Positions 33,604-42,204 of a DNA stretch of 64,000 bases are shown here, piece by piece. Each line of letters starts with the position of its first letter. Positions within the stretch are counted from its first letter, which is position 1. The notes beneath the pieces were generated by a model, which was given only the letters and a program-made list of their open reading frames with translations, searched no databases and was not told the DNA's origin. The translations under genes and the position numbers were made by a program. Origin of the DNA: Arthrobacter sp. StoSoilB19 (GTDB lineage Bacteria; Actinomycetota; Actinomycetes; Actinomycetales; Micrococcaceae); assembly GCF_019977275.1 (NCBI RefSeq), contig NZ_AP024650.1, positions 3,162,001 to 3,226,000 of the forward strand, given 5' to 3'.

Positions 33604-35100
33604 ATGACTGCCGTTTCCACAACCCAGTCAGGCGCGCCGGTTACATCCGACGCTCACTCGAAGTCAGTTGGTGCCGATGGTGCCATCATCCTGACCGACC
33701 ACTACCTCGTTGAAAAGCTCGCGCAGTTCAACCGCGAGCGGGTTCCGGAGCGCGTAGTGCACGCCAAGGGCGGCGGCGCATTCGGCACGTTCAAGACCAC
33801 CGAAGACATCTCCAAGTACACCAAGGCCGCGTTCCTGCAGCCCGGCGTCGAGACCGAGATGCTGATCCGCTTCTCCTCCGTCGCGGGCGAGAACGGCTCC
33901 CCGGACACCTGGCGCGACCCCCGCGGTTTCGCCGTGAAGTTCTACACCACCGAGGGCAACTACGACCTCGTGGGCAACAACACCCCCGTCTTCTTCATCC
34001 GCGACGGCATCAAATTCCCGGACTTCATCCACTCCCAGAAGCGCCTGCCGGGCACGCACCTCCGCGACGCCGACATGCAGTGGGACTTCTGGACCCTGTC
34101 CCCCGAGTCCGCCCACCAGGTCACCTGGCTCATGGGTGACCGCGGCCTGCCGGCCTCCTGGCGCGAAATGCAGGGCTACGGCTCGCACACCTACCAGTGG
34201 ATTAACGAAGCCGGTGAGCGCTTCTGGGTCAAGTACCACTTCAAGTCCAACCAGGGCGTGAACTCCATGAGCTCCGAGCAGGCCGAACAGCTGGCCGGCT
34301 CTGACGCGGACTTCTACATCCGCGACCTGTCCGAGAACATCGCCGCGGGCAACTTCCCGTCCTGGGACCTGCACGTGCAGGTCATGCCGTACGAGGATGC
34401 CAAGACCTACCGCTTCAACCCGTTCGACCTGACCAAGGTGTGGCCGCACGGCGACTACCCGCTGATCAAGGTGGGCACCATGGAGCTGAACCGGAACCCG
34501 GAGAACTACTTCGCGCAGATCGAGCAGGCCACCTTCGCGCCGTCGAACTTCGTGCCGGGCATCGCCGCCTCGCCGGACAAGATGCTGCAGGCCCGCATCT
34601 TCTCCTACGCGGACGCACACCGCTACCGCGTGGGCACCAACCACGCGCAGATCCCGGTGAACCAGCCCAAGAACCAGGTCAACAACTACAGCCAGGACGG
34701 TGCCGGACGTTACCTGTTCAACGCCCCCTCCGTTCCGGTCTACGCACCCAACTCCGTGGGCGGCCCGGCTGCCGTTGAGCCGCAGAACCCGGCCGGCGGC
34801 TGGGAGAACGACGGCGAGCTGACCCTTGCCGCGCACTCCCTCCACGCCGAGGACAGCGACTTCGTCCAGGCCGGCGCGCTGTACCGCGAGGTCTACGACG
34901 AGGCAGCAAAGGCCCGCTTCCTGGAGACCATCACCGGTGCCGTGGGCGGCGTCCAGAGCCCGGGCATCAAGGAACGCGCCATCCAGTACTGGACCAACGT
35001 TGATGCCGAACTCGGCGCCAAGCTGCGCGCCAACCTCGGCGCAGGGGATGCCCCCTCCGCTCCGGCCTCGGATGCAGAGTCCGCCAACAAGATCGGCTGA
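33604..35100 (+). CDS. katA: Monofunctional haem catalase
   Basis: 498 residues, small-subunit (clade 3) catalase, converting hydrogen peroxide to water and oxygen. Catalytic His53 is in [13 protein letters not shown], the distal Asn in the [17 protein letters not shown] neighbourhood, and the proximal haem ligand Tyr335 in [14 protein letters not shown]. The length and the C-terminus lack the flavodoxin-like domain of large catalases. It is co-transcribed with the Fur-family regulator, pointing to peroxide induction, and followed by a strong hairpin. Confidence 0.97.
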   Translation: MTAVSTTQSGAPVTSDAHSKSVGADGAIILTDHYLVEKLAQFNRERVPERVVHAKGGGAFGTFKTTEDISKYTKAAFLQPGVETEMLIRFSSVAGENGSPDTWRDPRGFAVKFYTTEGNYDLVGNNTPVFFIRDGIKFPDFIHSQKRLPGTHLRDADMQWDFWTLSPESAHQVTWLMGDRGLPASWREMQGYGSHTYQWINEAGERFWVKYHFKSNQGVNSMSSEQAEQLAGSDADFYIRDLSENIAAGNFPSWDLHVQVMPYEDAKTYRFNPFDLTKVWPHGDYPLIKVGTMELNRNPENYFAQIEQATFAPSNFVPGIAASPDKMLQARIFSYADAHRYRVGTNHAQIPVNQPKNQVNNYSQDGAGRYLFNAPSVPVYAPNSVGGPAAVEPQNPAGGWENDGELTLAAHSLHAEDSDFVQAGALYREVYDEAAKARFLETITGAVGGVQSPGIKERAIQYWTNVDAELGAKLRANLGAGDAPSAPASDAESANKIG

Positions 35101-35127
35101 CCAGGCTTCCTGCCGGCTGAACCGAAA

Positions 35128-35163
35128 GAACACCCCGTCACGGGCCTCCGTGGCGGGGTGTTC
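35128..35163 (+). terminator. Terminator after katA
   Basis: GAACACCCCGTCACGG (35128-35143) and CCGTGGCGGGGTGTTC (35148-35163) form a 16-bp stem with one mismatch and a 4-nt loop, 28 bp past the katA stop. The T-tract is short. Confidence 0.85.
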
Positions 35164-35237
35164 TGCAGTCGGGCCGCTTTTGCACATACGGCGGCGTAGA
35201 CCTGGCTGGTTGCGGGCGGCAGCCCTACGCTCCGTAG

Positions 35238-35873
35238 ATGAACACTTTCGCAGGCATCCCCGTCGAAGCTTTCCGCTTCTACGCACAGCTGGAGGACAAC
35301 AACAACCGCGACTGGTGGCTGGCACACAAGGCAACGTACGAGGAATCAGTCAAGGCACCACTCACCCTCCTGCTCTCCGAGCTGGAACCCGAGTTCGGAC
35401 CGGCCAAGCTTTTCCGCCCCAACCGCGACGTCCGCTTCTCACTGGACAAGTCGCCCTACAAAACTGCCCAGGGAGCATTCGCTGCGCGCCAGGAAGGCGT
35501 GGGTTTCTATCTCCAAATCAATGCTGACGGGCTGTTGATCGGTGGGGGCTACCACTCCCACACTCCCGCCCAGCTGGCACGGTTCCGCGCGGCCGCCGAC
35601 GCTTCCGCCAGCGGCGCCGCCCTGCAGGACATTGTTGATGCCGTGGCCGGCGCCGGTTTTGCCATCGAGGGCGAGACGCTGAAAACCGTCCCGCGGGGAT
35701 TCGACAAAGACCATCCCCGCGCCGAACTGCTCAAGCACAAATCGCTCTCCGCCGGAGTCGAGGTGGGCCGGCCGGAGTGGGTCTCCACACCCGCAGCGAA
35801 GGAGCGGATCGCGGAACGGTGGCGGCAGCTCCGGCCGCTCGTGGAATGGGTGGGCCGGTACGCGGCGCCCTGA
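35238..35873 (+). CDS. DUF2461 family protein
   Basis: 211 residues, typical length for the DUF2461 family. Recognised by FYAQLEDNNNRDWWLAHKATYEESV near the front, FRPNRDVRFSLDKSPYKTAQGA, the YLQINADGLLIGGGYH strand and VPRGFDKDHPRAELLKHKSL. Members are widespread in bacteria and fungi with unknown activity. It stands alone between katA and an APC permease. The ATG at 35238 is 15 bp after a possible GGCAGC site; no strong ribosome site is seen. Confidence 0.9.
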   Translation: MNTFAGIPVEAFRFYAQLEDNNNRDWWLAHKATYEESVKAPLTLLLSELEPEFGPAKLFRPNRDVRFSLDKSPYKTAQGAFAARQEGVGFYLQINADGLLIGGGYHSHTPAQLARFRAAADASASGAALQDIVDAVAGAGFAIEGETLKTVPRGFDKDHPRAELLKHKSLSAGVEVGRPEWVSTPAAKERIAERWRQLRPLVEWVGRYAAP

Positions 35874-35949
35874 AACGCGGCTGCCGGAAATGCGGCTGCC
35901 CGCCCGGCACAGGCCGGGCGGGCAGTTCAGGAGGAGTGGTCGCGGGCCG

Positions 35950-37512
35950 TCAGGTGCGGCTCAGCTCATCCTCGTCGTCCCGTTCGGCGGCGGGGGCTGC
36001 AGCGGAACCCGCGGCGCCGTTGACGCTGGCGTTGGCCTCGGCGAAGCGCTCGTTGAGCCGGGAGTGCCGCTGTCCGTACGCGAAGTAGATCGCCAGGCCA
36101 ATGACCAGCCAGACGGCAAAGAAGATCCAGGTCTCCACGGCGAGGTTGGTCATCAGGTACAGGCACAGCACCGCGGAGACAACCGGCAGTACCTTGCCGA
36201 ACGGGACGCGGAAGGCGGGCTTCAAGTCCGGGCGCTTCCTGCGGAGCACCAGGATGCCCAGGCTGACCACCACGAACGCGGACAGCGTGCCGATGTTGAT
36301 CATTTCCTCGAGCAGGTCCACGTTGGTCAGGCCTGCCACCAGGGCAACTGCGGCGCCGCAGATGATCTGGAGGCGCGCCGGGGTGGAACGCTTGTCGCTG
36401 GTCTTGGACAGCGACCGGGGCAGCAGTCCGTCGCGGCTCATGGCCAGCACCACGCGGGACAGGCCCATGAGGAGCACCATGATCACGGTGGTCAGGCCCA
36501 CCAGGGAACCGAAGGCGATGACCTTGGCAGCGGACGTGTCGCCCACGGCCTCGAAGGCAGTGGTGAGGGTGGGGCTCTTGGCCTCGGCCAGCTGGGTGTA
36601 GGACACCATGCCGGTCAGGGCCAGGGACACGAGGATGTAGAGCAGCGTCACCAGGGCCAGGCCGCCAAAGATGCCGCGGGGCAGCGTCTTCTGCGGGTTC
36701 TTGACTTCCTCGGCGGAGGTGGCCACCACGTCGAATCCGATGAAGGCGAAGAACACCAGTGCGGCCCCGGCGAAGATGCCCATGGTGCCGTACTGGGCGG
36801 GCGCGGCACCGGTCAGGAAGCCGAAGAAGGACTGCTTCAGGACGTCCGCGGCGCCGGTGCCTGCCGTGGGCTGGGCGGCGGGAACGAACGGGCTGTAGTT
36901 CTCCAGCTTCACGTAGGTGAAGCCCACCACGATCACGAACAGCACCACGCCGATCTTGATCAGGGTGAAGATGTTTCCCACGCGGGCGGACAGCTTGGTG
37001 CCCAGCACCAGCAGCACGGTGAAGATGGCCACGATCAGGAAGGCGCCCCAGTAGAGGTCCACGCCGCCCAGCGAGAGGGCCGGCGGGATGTCGAGGCCCG
37101 TGAGGGCAAACACCTTGCTGAGGTAGATGCCCCAGTACTTGGCGATGACGGCGGCGGCCGTGAACAGCTCGAGGATCAGGTTCCAGCCGATGATCCAGGC
37201 AAGGAGTTCGCCCATGGTGGCGTAGGTGAAGACGTAGGCCGATCCGGCCACGGGGATGGCGGTGGCGAACTCGGCGTAGCACATGATGGCCAGCGCGCAC
37301 GTGACGGCGGCGATGGCGAAGGAGACGGTGACGGCGGGGCCCGCGAAGTTGGCAGCGGCCTTGGCGCCCACCGAGAAGATACCGGCGCCCACAGCAACGG
37401 CGACGCCCATGATCATGAGGTCCCAGGTGCTGAGGGAACGCTTGAGTTTGCGCCCTGGCTCATCGGCGTCGGCAATCGACTGCTCGATGGATTTTGTCCG
37501 CAGAAGATTCAT
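35950..37512 (-). CDS. APC-family amino acid permease (cationic amino acid transporter type)
   Basis: 520 residues with 12 to 14 membrane helices. The N-terminal MNLLRTKSIEQSIADADEPGRKLKRSLSTWDL and GVAVAVGAGIFSVG match the YfnA/CAT-like cationic amino acid transporter branch. The final ~25 residues are acidic and alanine-rich. The ATG at 37512 gives the family's usual start; the ribosome site is unclear. A 176-bp AT-richer region upstream separates it from the aldehyde operon terminator. Substrate is inferred as an amino acid only. Confidence 0.9.
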   Translation of the reverse strand: MNLLRTKSIEQSIADADEPGRKLKRSLSTWDLMIMGVAVAVGAGIFSVGAKAAANFAGPAVTVSFAIAAVTCALAIMCYAEFATAIPVAGSAYVFTYATMGELLAWIIGWNLILELFTAAAVIAKYWGIYLSKVFALTGLDIPPALSLGGVDLYWGAFLIVAIFTVLLVLGTKLSARVGNIFTLIKIGVVLFVIVVGFTYVKLENYSPFVPAAQPTAGTGAADVLKQSFFGFLTGAAPAQYGTMGIFAGAALVFFAFIGFDVVATSAEEVKNPQKTLPRGIFGGLALVTLLYILVSLALTGMVSYTQLAEAKSPTLTTAFEAVGDTSAAKVIAFGSLVGLTTVIMVLLMGLSRVVLAMSRDGLLPRSLSKTSDKRSTPARLQIICGAAVALVAGLTNVDLLEEMINIGTLSAFVVVSLGILVLRRKRPDLKPAFRVPFGKVLPVVSAVLCLYLMTNLAVETWIFFAVWLVIGLAIYFAYGQRHSRLNERFAEANASVNGAAGSAAAPAAERDDEDELSRT

Positions 37513-37639
37513 AAGGGGGGTCACAATCCTGGTTTGTGATGGAAACAGACCTATCAACGATAGTGTCCATCCACTGGACGGCCCCAATCGTCCCGAATAG
37601 TGAGACGGCCTCTGCGCCGAATATTCTTCCGCCAACGCA

Positions 37640-37669
37640 CTCGGGGCCCTCCTAATGGAGAGCCCCGAG
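37640..37669 (-). terminator. Terminator after the exaC-adhP-DUF779 operon
   Basis: CTCGGGGC (37640-37647) pairs with GCCCCGAG (37662-37669), and inside it CTCC/GGAG closes a TAAT loop with one mismatch between the two stems. It lies 20 bp past the DUF779 stop on the minus strand. Confidence 0.75.
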
Positions 37670-37688
37670 GCGTAAAGCGTCGAACTTG

Positions 37689-38096
37689 CTAGGCAGGCCA
37701 GTCCATCAGCGTTGACCGGATCAGGAAGCGTTTGCCCTCCGGCGCTTCCACCGAAAAGCCGCTCCCCCGGCCCGGTACAACGTCCACGGTCAGGTGGGTG
37801 TGGCTCCAGTAATTGAACTGTTCCCGGGACATCCAGAACTCCAGCGGAAGTGGCTGCAGGCCGTCGGACAGGTCGAACAGCCCCAGCAGGACGTCCGAGT
37901 CCCCCGTGATGAAGTCCCCTGCCGGGTAACACATGGGTGAGGACCCGTCGCAGCAGCCTCCGGACTGGTGGAACATGAGCGGTCCGTGCCGGTCCCAGAG
38001 CATCCGCAGCAGGTCCACGGCCGCCGGCGTGAGCGCCACCCGGGAAAAGTCTTCCCCGGGCAGCGTCACGGCGGCGTCCATCCCGTGGTCCGGCAT
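37689..38096 (-). CDS. DUF779 protein (AcaB-like)
   Basis: 135 residues of the DUF779 family, recognised by GPLMFHQSGGCCDGSSPMCYP, with conserved cysteines CC and C, FITGDSDVLLG, and FWMSREQFNYWSHTHLTVDVVPGRGSGFSVE. These proteins are found next to aldehyde and alcohol dehydrogenases (acetoin/ethanol oxidation) and may help cofactor or metal handling, but no activity is established. It overlaps adhP by one base (TGATG) and is the last gene of the operon. Confidence 0.92.
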   Translation of the reverse strand: MPDHGMDAAVTLPGEDFSRVALTPAAVDLLRMLWDRHGPLMFHQSGGCCDGSSPMCYPAGDFITGDSDVLLGLFDLSDGLQPLPLEFWMSREQFNYWSHTHLTVDVVPGRGSGFSVEAPEGKRFLIRSTLMDWPA

Positions 38097-39118
38097 CAGA
38101 ACCTCAGCACCACGCGGCCGTCGATCTTGGCGTGCTTCATCTCATCGAAGACGGCGTTGACCTCGGAGAGCTCCCGGACGGACACTGTGGGGCGGATCTT
38201 TCCCCTGGCGTAGAAATCCAGCGCTTCCTCAAGGTCCTGCCGGGTTCCGACGATGGAACCGCGGACCGTCAGCCCCTTGAGCACGATGTCGAAGATCGGC
38301 GCCGGAAAGTCCCCCGGAGGCAGTCCATTGAACACGATGGTGCCGCCCCTGCGGGCCATGCCAATGGCCTGTCCGAATGCTGACGGATGCACCGCCGTAA
38401 CCAGCACCCCATGGCACCCTCCTGTTTCACGCTGGATCACCTCTACCGGATCTTCATGCAGCGCGTTGACGGTCACTTCCGCTCCGTGGGTCCTGGCCAG
38501 GGCCAACTTGTCGTCCGCGACGTCCACGGCGGCCACCCGCAGGCCCATGGCGACGGCGTACTGGACGGCGATGTGCCCCAGCCCTCCGATGCCGGAGATG
38601 GTGACCCACTGCCCCGGCCGGGTCTCGGTCATCTTCAGGCCCTTGTAGACGGTGACGCCGGCACAGAGTACCGGCGCCACCTCGACGGGGTCGGATCCCG
38701 CCGGTATGCGCGCCGCGAAGCGTGAGTCCACGAGCATGTACTCCCCGAAGGACCCGTCCACCGTGTAGCCGCCGTTCTGCTGGGCCTCGCAGAGGGTCTC
38801 CCAGCCGGTGCGGCAGTACTGGCAGTCACCGCAGGCGGACCACAGCCAGGCGTTGCCCACCACGTCTCCGATGCGGAGGTCGGTGACGCCTTCACCCAGT
38901 GCCACCACCTCCCCCACGCCCTCGTGGCCGGGAACGAACGGCGGGGCGGGTTTGACCGGCCAGTCCCCTTCTGCTGCGTGGAGGTCGGTGTGGCATACGC
39001 CGGTGGTCAAGACTTTGACCAGTGCCTGGCCGGGCCCGGGTACCGGCATGGCGACGTCCTGGACGGACAGGTCGGCACCGAATTTGGTTACTACTGCTGC
39101 TTGCATTGTCGTCGTCAT
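38096..39118 (-). CDS. adhP: Zinc-dependent alcohol dehydrogenase (AdhP type)
   Basis: 340 residues, medium-chain dehydrogenase. Catalytic zinc ligands C42 and H65 (with E66) and C152-region, structural zinc cysteines C96, C99, C102 and C110, and the NAD(P) loop GIGGLGHIAVQYA are all present. The short form (about 340 residues) matches the ethanol-preferring AdhP family. It oxidises an alcohol to the aldehyde that ExaC, 43 bp upstream in the same operon, would oxidise to the acid. Confidence 0.95.
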   Translation of the reverse strand: MTTTMQAAVVTKFGADLSVQDVAMPVPGPGQALVKVLTTGVCHTDLHAAEGDWPVKPAPPFVPGHEGVGEVVALGEGVTDLRIGDVVGNAWLWSACGDCQYCRTGWETLCEAQQNGGYTVDGSFGEYMLVDSRFAARIPAGSDPVEVAPVLCAGVTVYKGLKMTETRPGQWVTISGIGGLGHIAVQYAVAMGLRVAAVDVADDKLALARTHGAEVTVNALHEDPVEVIQRETGGCHGVLVTAVHPSAFGQAIGMARRGGTIVFNGLPPGDFPAPIFDIVLKGLTVRGSIVGTRQDLEEALDFYARGKIRPTVSVRELSEVNAVFDEMKHAKIDGRVVLRF

Positions 39119-39161
39119 TGGCGAAATCCTTGCGTCGTTGTGGCGGGGGGGTAGTGCTGGC

Positions 39162-40685
39162 CTAGAAGAAGCCCAGCTTGTTTTCGTCGTAGCTGACCAG
39201 CAGGTTCTTGGTCTGCTGGTAGTGGTCCAGCATCATGGCGTGGTTTTCACGGCCGATGCCCGAGGACTTGTAGCCACCGAAGGCGGCACCCGCCGGGTAG
39301 GCGTGGTAGTTGTTGACCCAGACACGGCCGGCCTGGATTTCCCGGCCGGCGCGGTAGGCCACGTTGCCGTTGCGGGACCAGACACCGGCGCCCAGCCCGT
39401 AGAGGGTGTCGTTGGCGATGCCCATGGCGTCGTTGTAGTCGCTGAACTTGGTCACCGCCACCACGGGCCCGAAGATCTCCTCCTGGAAGATCCGCATCCG
39501 GTTGTGGCCCTCAAACACGGTGGGCTGGACGTAGAAGCCACCCGCCAAATCGCCCGGGAGTTCGGCGCGGGCGCCGCCGGTGAGGATCCTGGCGCCTTCC
39601 TGCTTTCCGATGTCAATGTAGGACAGGATCTTCTCCAACTGGTCGTTGGAGGCCTGTGCACCAACCTGCGTATCGGTGTCCAGCGGGTTGCCCTGGACCA
39701 TCTTTTCCACCCGGGCCACGGCGTCCGCCATGAAGGAGTCGTAGATGTCCTCCTGGACCAGCGCCCGGGACGGGCAGGTGCAGACTTCGCCCTGGTTGAA
39801 GGCGAACAGCGCGAAACCTTCCTGGGCCTTGTCGTAGAACGCGTCGTTCTCCTGGGCAACGTCGTTGAAGAAGATGTTGGGGCTCTTGCCGCCCAGTTCC
39901 AGGGTGACGGGGATGAGGTTCTGGCTGGCGTACTGGCTGATCAGCCGGCCGGTGGTGGTCTCGCCGGTGAACGCGATCTTCCGGATCCGGGAGCTGGAGG
40001 CCAGCGGCTTGCCGGCCTCCACGCCGAAGCCGTTGACCACGTTCAGCACGCCGGCGGGCAGCAGGTCCCCGATGAGTTCCACCAGCACCAGGATGGAGCT
40101 TGGCGTCTGTTCGGCGGGCTTGAGCACCACCGTGTTTCCGGCGGCGAGCGCGGGTGCCAGCTTCCAGACGGCCATGAGGATGGGGAAGTTCCAGGGAATG
40201 ATCTGGCCCACCACGCCGAGCGGTTCGTGGAAGTGGTATGCGGTGGTGTTCTCGTCCAGCTGGGAGAGGCTGCCTTCCTGGGCACGGACGGCTGAGGCGA
40301 AGTAGCGGAAGTGGTCCGCCGCCAGCGGCAGGTCCGCGTTCAGGGTCTCCCGGACCGGCTTGCCGTTGTCCCAGGTTTCGGCGACGGCGAGCATTTCCAG
40401 GTTTTCGTCGATGCGGTCGGCGATCCTGTTCAGGATTGCGGCACGTTCCGCTGCTGAGGTCTTTCCCCAGGACGGTGCCGCCTTGTGCGCCGCGTCCAGC
40501 GCCAGTTCGATGTCTTCGGCCGTGCCGCGGGCCACCTGGCAGAACGCCTTGCCCGTCACCGGAGTGATGTTGTCGAAGTATTGCCCCTTCACGGGGGCCA
40601 CCCATTCCCCGCCGATCCAGTTTTCGTACCGGTCCTTGAAGGTGACCTTCGAACCGTCGGTTCCCGGCTGTGCGTAAACGGTCAT
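39162..40685 (-). CDS. exaC: Aldehyde dehydrogenase (ExaC/acetaldehyde dehydrogenase type)
   Basis: 507 residues. Catalytic Cys in [10 protein letters not shown] and general base Glu in [12 protein letters not shown] are intact; the NAD-binding GETTTGRLI and the [27 protein letters not shown] end match the NAD-dependent acetaldehyde dehydrogenase group (ExaC, AldB, AcoD). It starts the exaC-adhP-DUF779 operon, likely for ethanol or acetoin-derived acetaldehyde. Two 10-bp direct repeats and an inverted repeat upstream are candidate activator sites for the AcoR-like regulator encoded just before it. Confidence 0.95.
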   Translation of the reverse strand: MTVYAQPGTDGSKVTFKDRYENWIGGEWVAPVKGQYFDNITPVTGKAFCQVARGTAEDIELALDAAHKAAPSWGKTSAAERAAILNRIADRIDENLEMLAVAETWDNGKPVRETLNADLPLAADHFRYFASAVRAQEGSLSQLDENTTAYHFHEPLGVVGQIIPWNFPILMAVWKLAPALAAGNTVVLKPAEQTPSSILVLVELIGDLLPAGVLNVVNGFGVEAGKPLASSSRIRKIAFTGETTTGRLISQYASQNLIPVTLELGGKSPNIFFNDVAQENDAFYDKAQEGFALFAFNQGEVCTCPSRALVQEDIYDSFMADAVARVEKMVQGNPLDTDTQVGAQASNDQLEKILSYIDIGKQEGARILTGGARAELPGDLAGGFYVQPTVFEGHNRMRIFQEEIFGPVVAVTKFSDYNDAMGIANDTLYGLGAGVWSRNGNVAYRAGREIQAGRVWVNNYHAYPAGAAFGGYKSSGIGRENHAMMLDHYQQTKNLLVSYDENKLGFF

Positions 40686-40758
40686 GTGCTTAGCTCCTTT
40701 GCTGTGCAGAAGGCGGGCCCCAGGGGCCGTTCGCCGTTGGAGACAGCGTAGGAGTTGG

Positions 40759-40800
40759 CAGGTTGCAGCCAGGTTGCAGGCCTGTGGCCGGTGTCACAGG
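40759..40800 (-). promoter_or_regulatory. Candidate regulator sites upstream of exaC
   Basis: CAGGTTGCAG occurs twice (40759-40768 and 40770-40779), 11 bp apart, one helical turn. Directly next to it CCTGTG (40781-40786) and CACAGG (40795-40800) form an inverted repeat. All lie between the AcoR-like regulator gene and exaC, 74 to 115 bp before the exaC start. Confidence 0.5.
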
Positions 40801-40809
40801 GGGGCGTTG

Positions 40810-42174
40810 TCAGGCGCGCAGTTCGGCTTCCAGCCGTTCCAGGTCGGCCACGACGGCGGCCCGCTTGGGTGAGCGCGGCGGCAGGAGGCGGAGCGCGGCG
40901 CGGCGGATTCCGACGTCGTCACTTGCCTCGGGAAGCGCGGCGTACTTGAGCAGGGACTCGGCACTTCCATCCGTGAGGACGGCCTCCCGGAGCAGGGACG
41001 AGACCCTGTTCCTCAGCTCGATGATGCCGGGCGCCTCGGAGCGCGGGAGCACGCCGCCACGGTAAATCTCCAGGGCAATCCGGTGTGCACCGCGCTGCAG
41101 GCAACTAAGCACCTGGCCGGTGTCCGGCACCAGGTCGACAGGCAGCCGGTAGGGGCGCGAGCCGGGAACAGCGTCCGGGGAAAGCTGTTGGATGACCTTG
41201 CGCAGGCGGACCATCTCGGCGCGCAGCGTCATGGTAGGGCCGTCCCCGGGATACAGCAGGGCGCTGAGTTCCTCCGCGGTGAGCCCGTCCGGGTGGGTGC
41301 TGAGCAGGGCCAGGATCTCGCTGTGCCGGGCGGACAGCGAAACCGTCCTGCCGCCCAGGCTGAGCAGCGCCTGGTCGCGGCCCAGCAGCTGCAGGCTGTT
41401 CCGGTAGAGGCTGCCTTCCTTGGCACCCTGGCCCTGCCTGGCGGCGGACGCCGGGGACCGCCGTCGTACGGGCTTCCTGGCCAGCTCCGCCGCGCGCTGC
41501 AGGCGCTCCACCCGCAGCTGCGCCTGCGCGGCCGCCACGGTGGCCTCCACCAGCGACAGCGTATGCGGCGCCACCGCGGTGGCTGTCCCGGTGATGTCCA
41601 CGACGCCCAGCACGGCGCCTGAATCGGGGTCGTGGAAGGGGACGGCGGTGCAGCTCCAGGGATGGACGGCCCGCTGGTAGTGCTCGGCGCCGGCGATCTG
41701 GATCCCCTTGCCCAGGGCCAGGGCCGTTCCCGGGGCACTGGTGCCAACACTGGCCTCGGACCAGTCGGCACCGGGGACGAACATCATGCCTTCGGCGCGG
41801 CGCTGGAGCGTGGGGTCGCCGTCCACCCACAGGAGCCTGCCCACCTCATCGCCTACGGCCACCAGGAGGCCGCTGTCATGGCTGGGCTGGACCAGGAGTT
41901 TGTTGATGACCGGCATGATCGCTGCAAGGGGGTGCTGCCGGCGGTAGTCCTCCAGCTCGTCCCAGTCGAAGGCAAGCGGCGCGGCCGCATTGTCAGGATT
42001 GGCTTTGAAGCCGGCGGACCGTAGCCACGATTCCCTGATGAGTTTGCGCAGGCCGGGGATTTCGGGCGTGGCATCGCCCAGGCCCGGCATCTCTGGAATG
42101 GCACCGTCCAGGCGCTCGTGACCTGCCAGCGCGGCGCGCTGTCGCGGTTCAGGCTGGAGCAGGTTCGTCATCAA
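40810..42174 (-). CDS. AcoR-like GAF regulator lacking the AAA+ domain
   Basis: 454 residues. The N-terminal ~230 residues look like the sensor half of AcoR: RESWLRSAGF, LLWVDGDPTLQRRAEGM, FVPGADWSEASVGTSAPGTALA, VHPWSCTAVPFHDPDSGAVLGVVDITG, a GAF-type fold. In place of the sigma-54-activating AAA+ domain the C-terminal half has a winged-helix-like region (SLSARHSEILALLSTHPDGLTAEELSALL, TLRAEMVRLRKVI) and an alpha-helical end, consistent with actinobacteria lacking sigma-54. It probably activates exaC-adhP in response to an aldehyde or acetoin. The gene is 124 bp upstream of exaC on the same strand. Confidence 0.88.
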   Translation of the reverse strand: MMTNLLQPEPRQRAALAGHERLDGAIPEMPGLGDATPEIPGLRKLIRESWLRSAGFKANPDNAAAPLAFDWDELEDYRRQHPLAAIMPVINKLLVQPSHDSGLLVAVGDEVGRLLWVDGDPTLQRRAEGMMFVPGADWSEASVGTSAPGTALALGKGIQIAGAEHYQRAVHPWSCTAVPFHDPDSGAVLGVVDITGTATAVAPHTLSLVEATVAAAQAQLRVERLQRAAELARKPVRRRSPASAARQGQGAKEGSLYRNSLQLLGRDQALLSLGGRTVSLSARHSEILALLSTHPDGLTAEELSALLYPGDGPTMTLRAEMVRLRKVIQQLSPDAVPGSRPYRLPVDLVPDTGQVLSCLQRGAHRIALEIYRGGVLPRSEAPGIIELRNRVSSLLREAVLTDGSAESLLKYAALPEASDDVGIRRAALRLLPPRSPKRAAVVADLERLEAELRA

Positions 42175-42204
42175 ACTCCCGGAAAGTGCAGGCTTCTGGC
42201 GCGG

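Noticed and set aside
36101..37539. Open frames opposite the APC permease
   Set aside because: Antisense reading of membrane helices gives Gly/His/Glu-rich pseudo-protein; the sense frame is a clear APC transporter.
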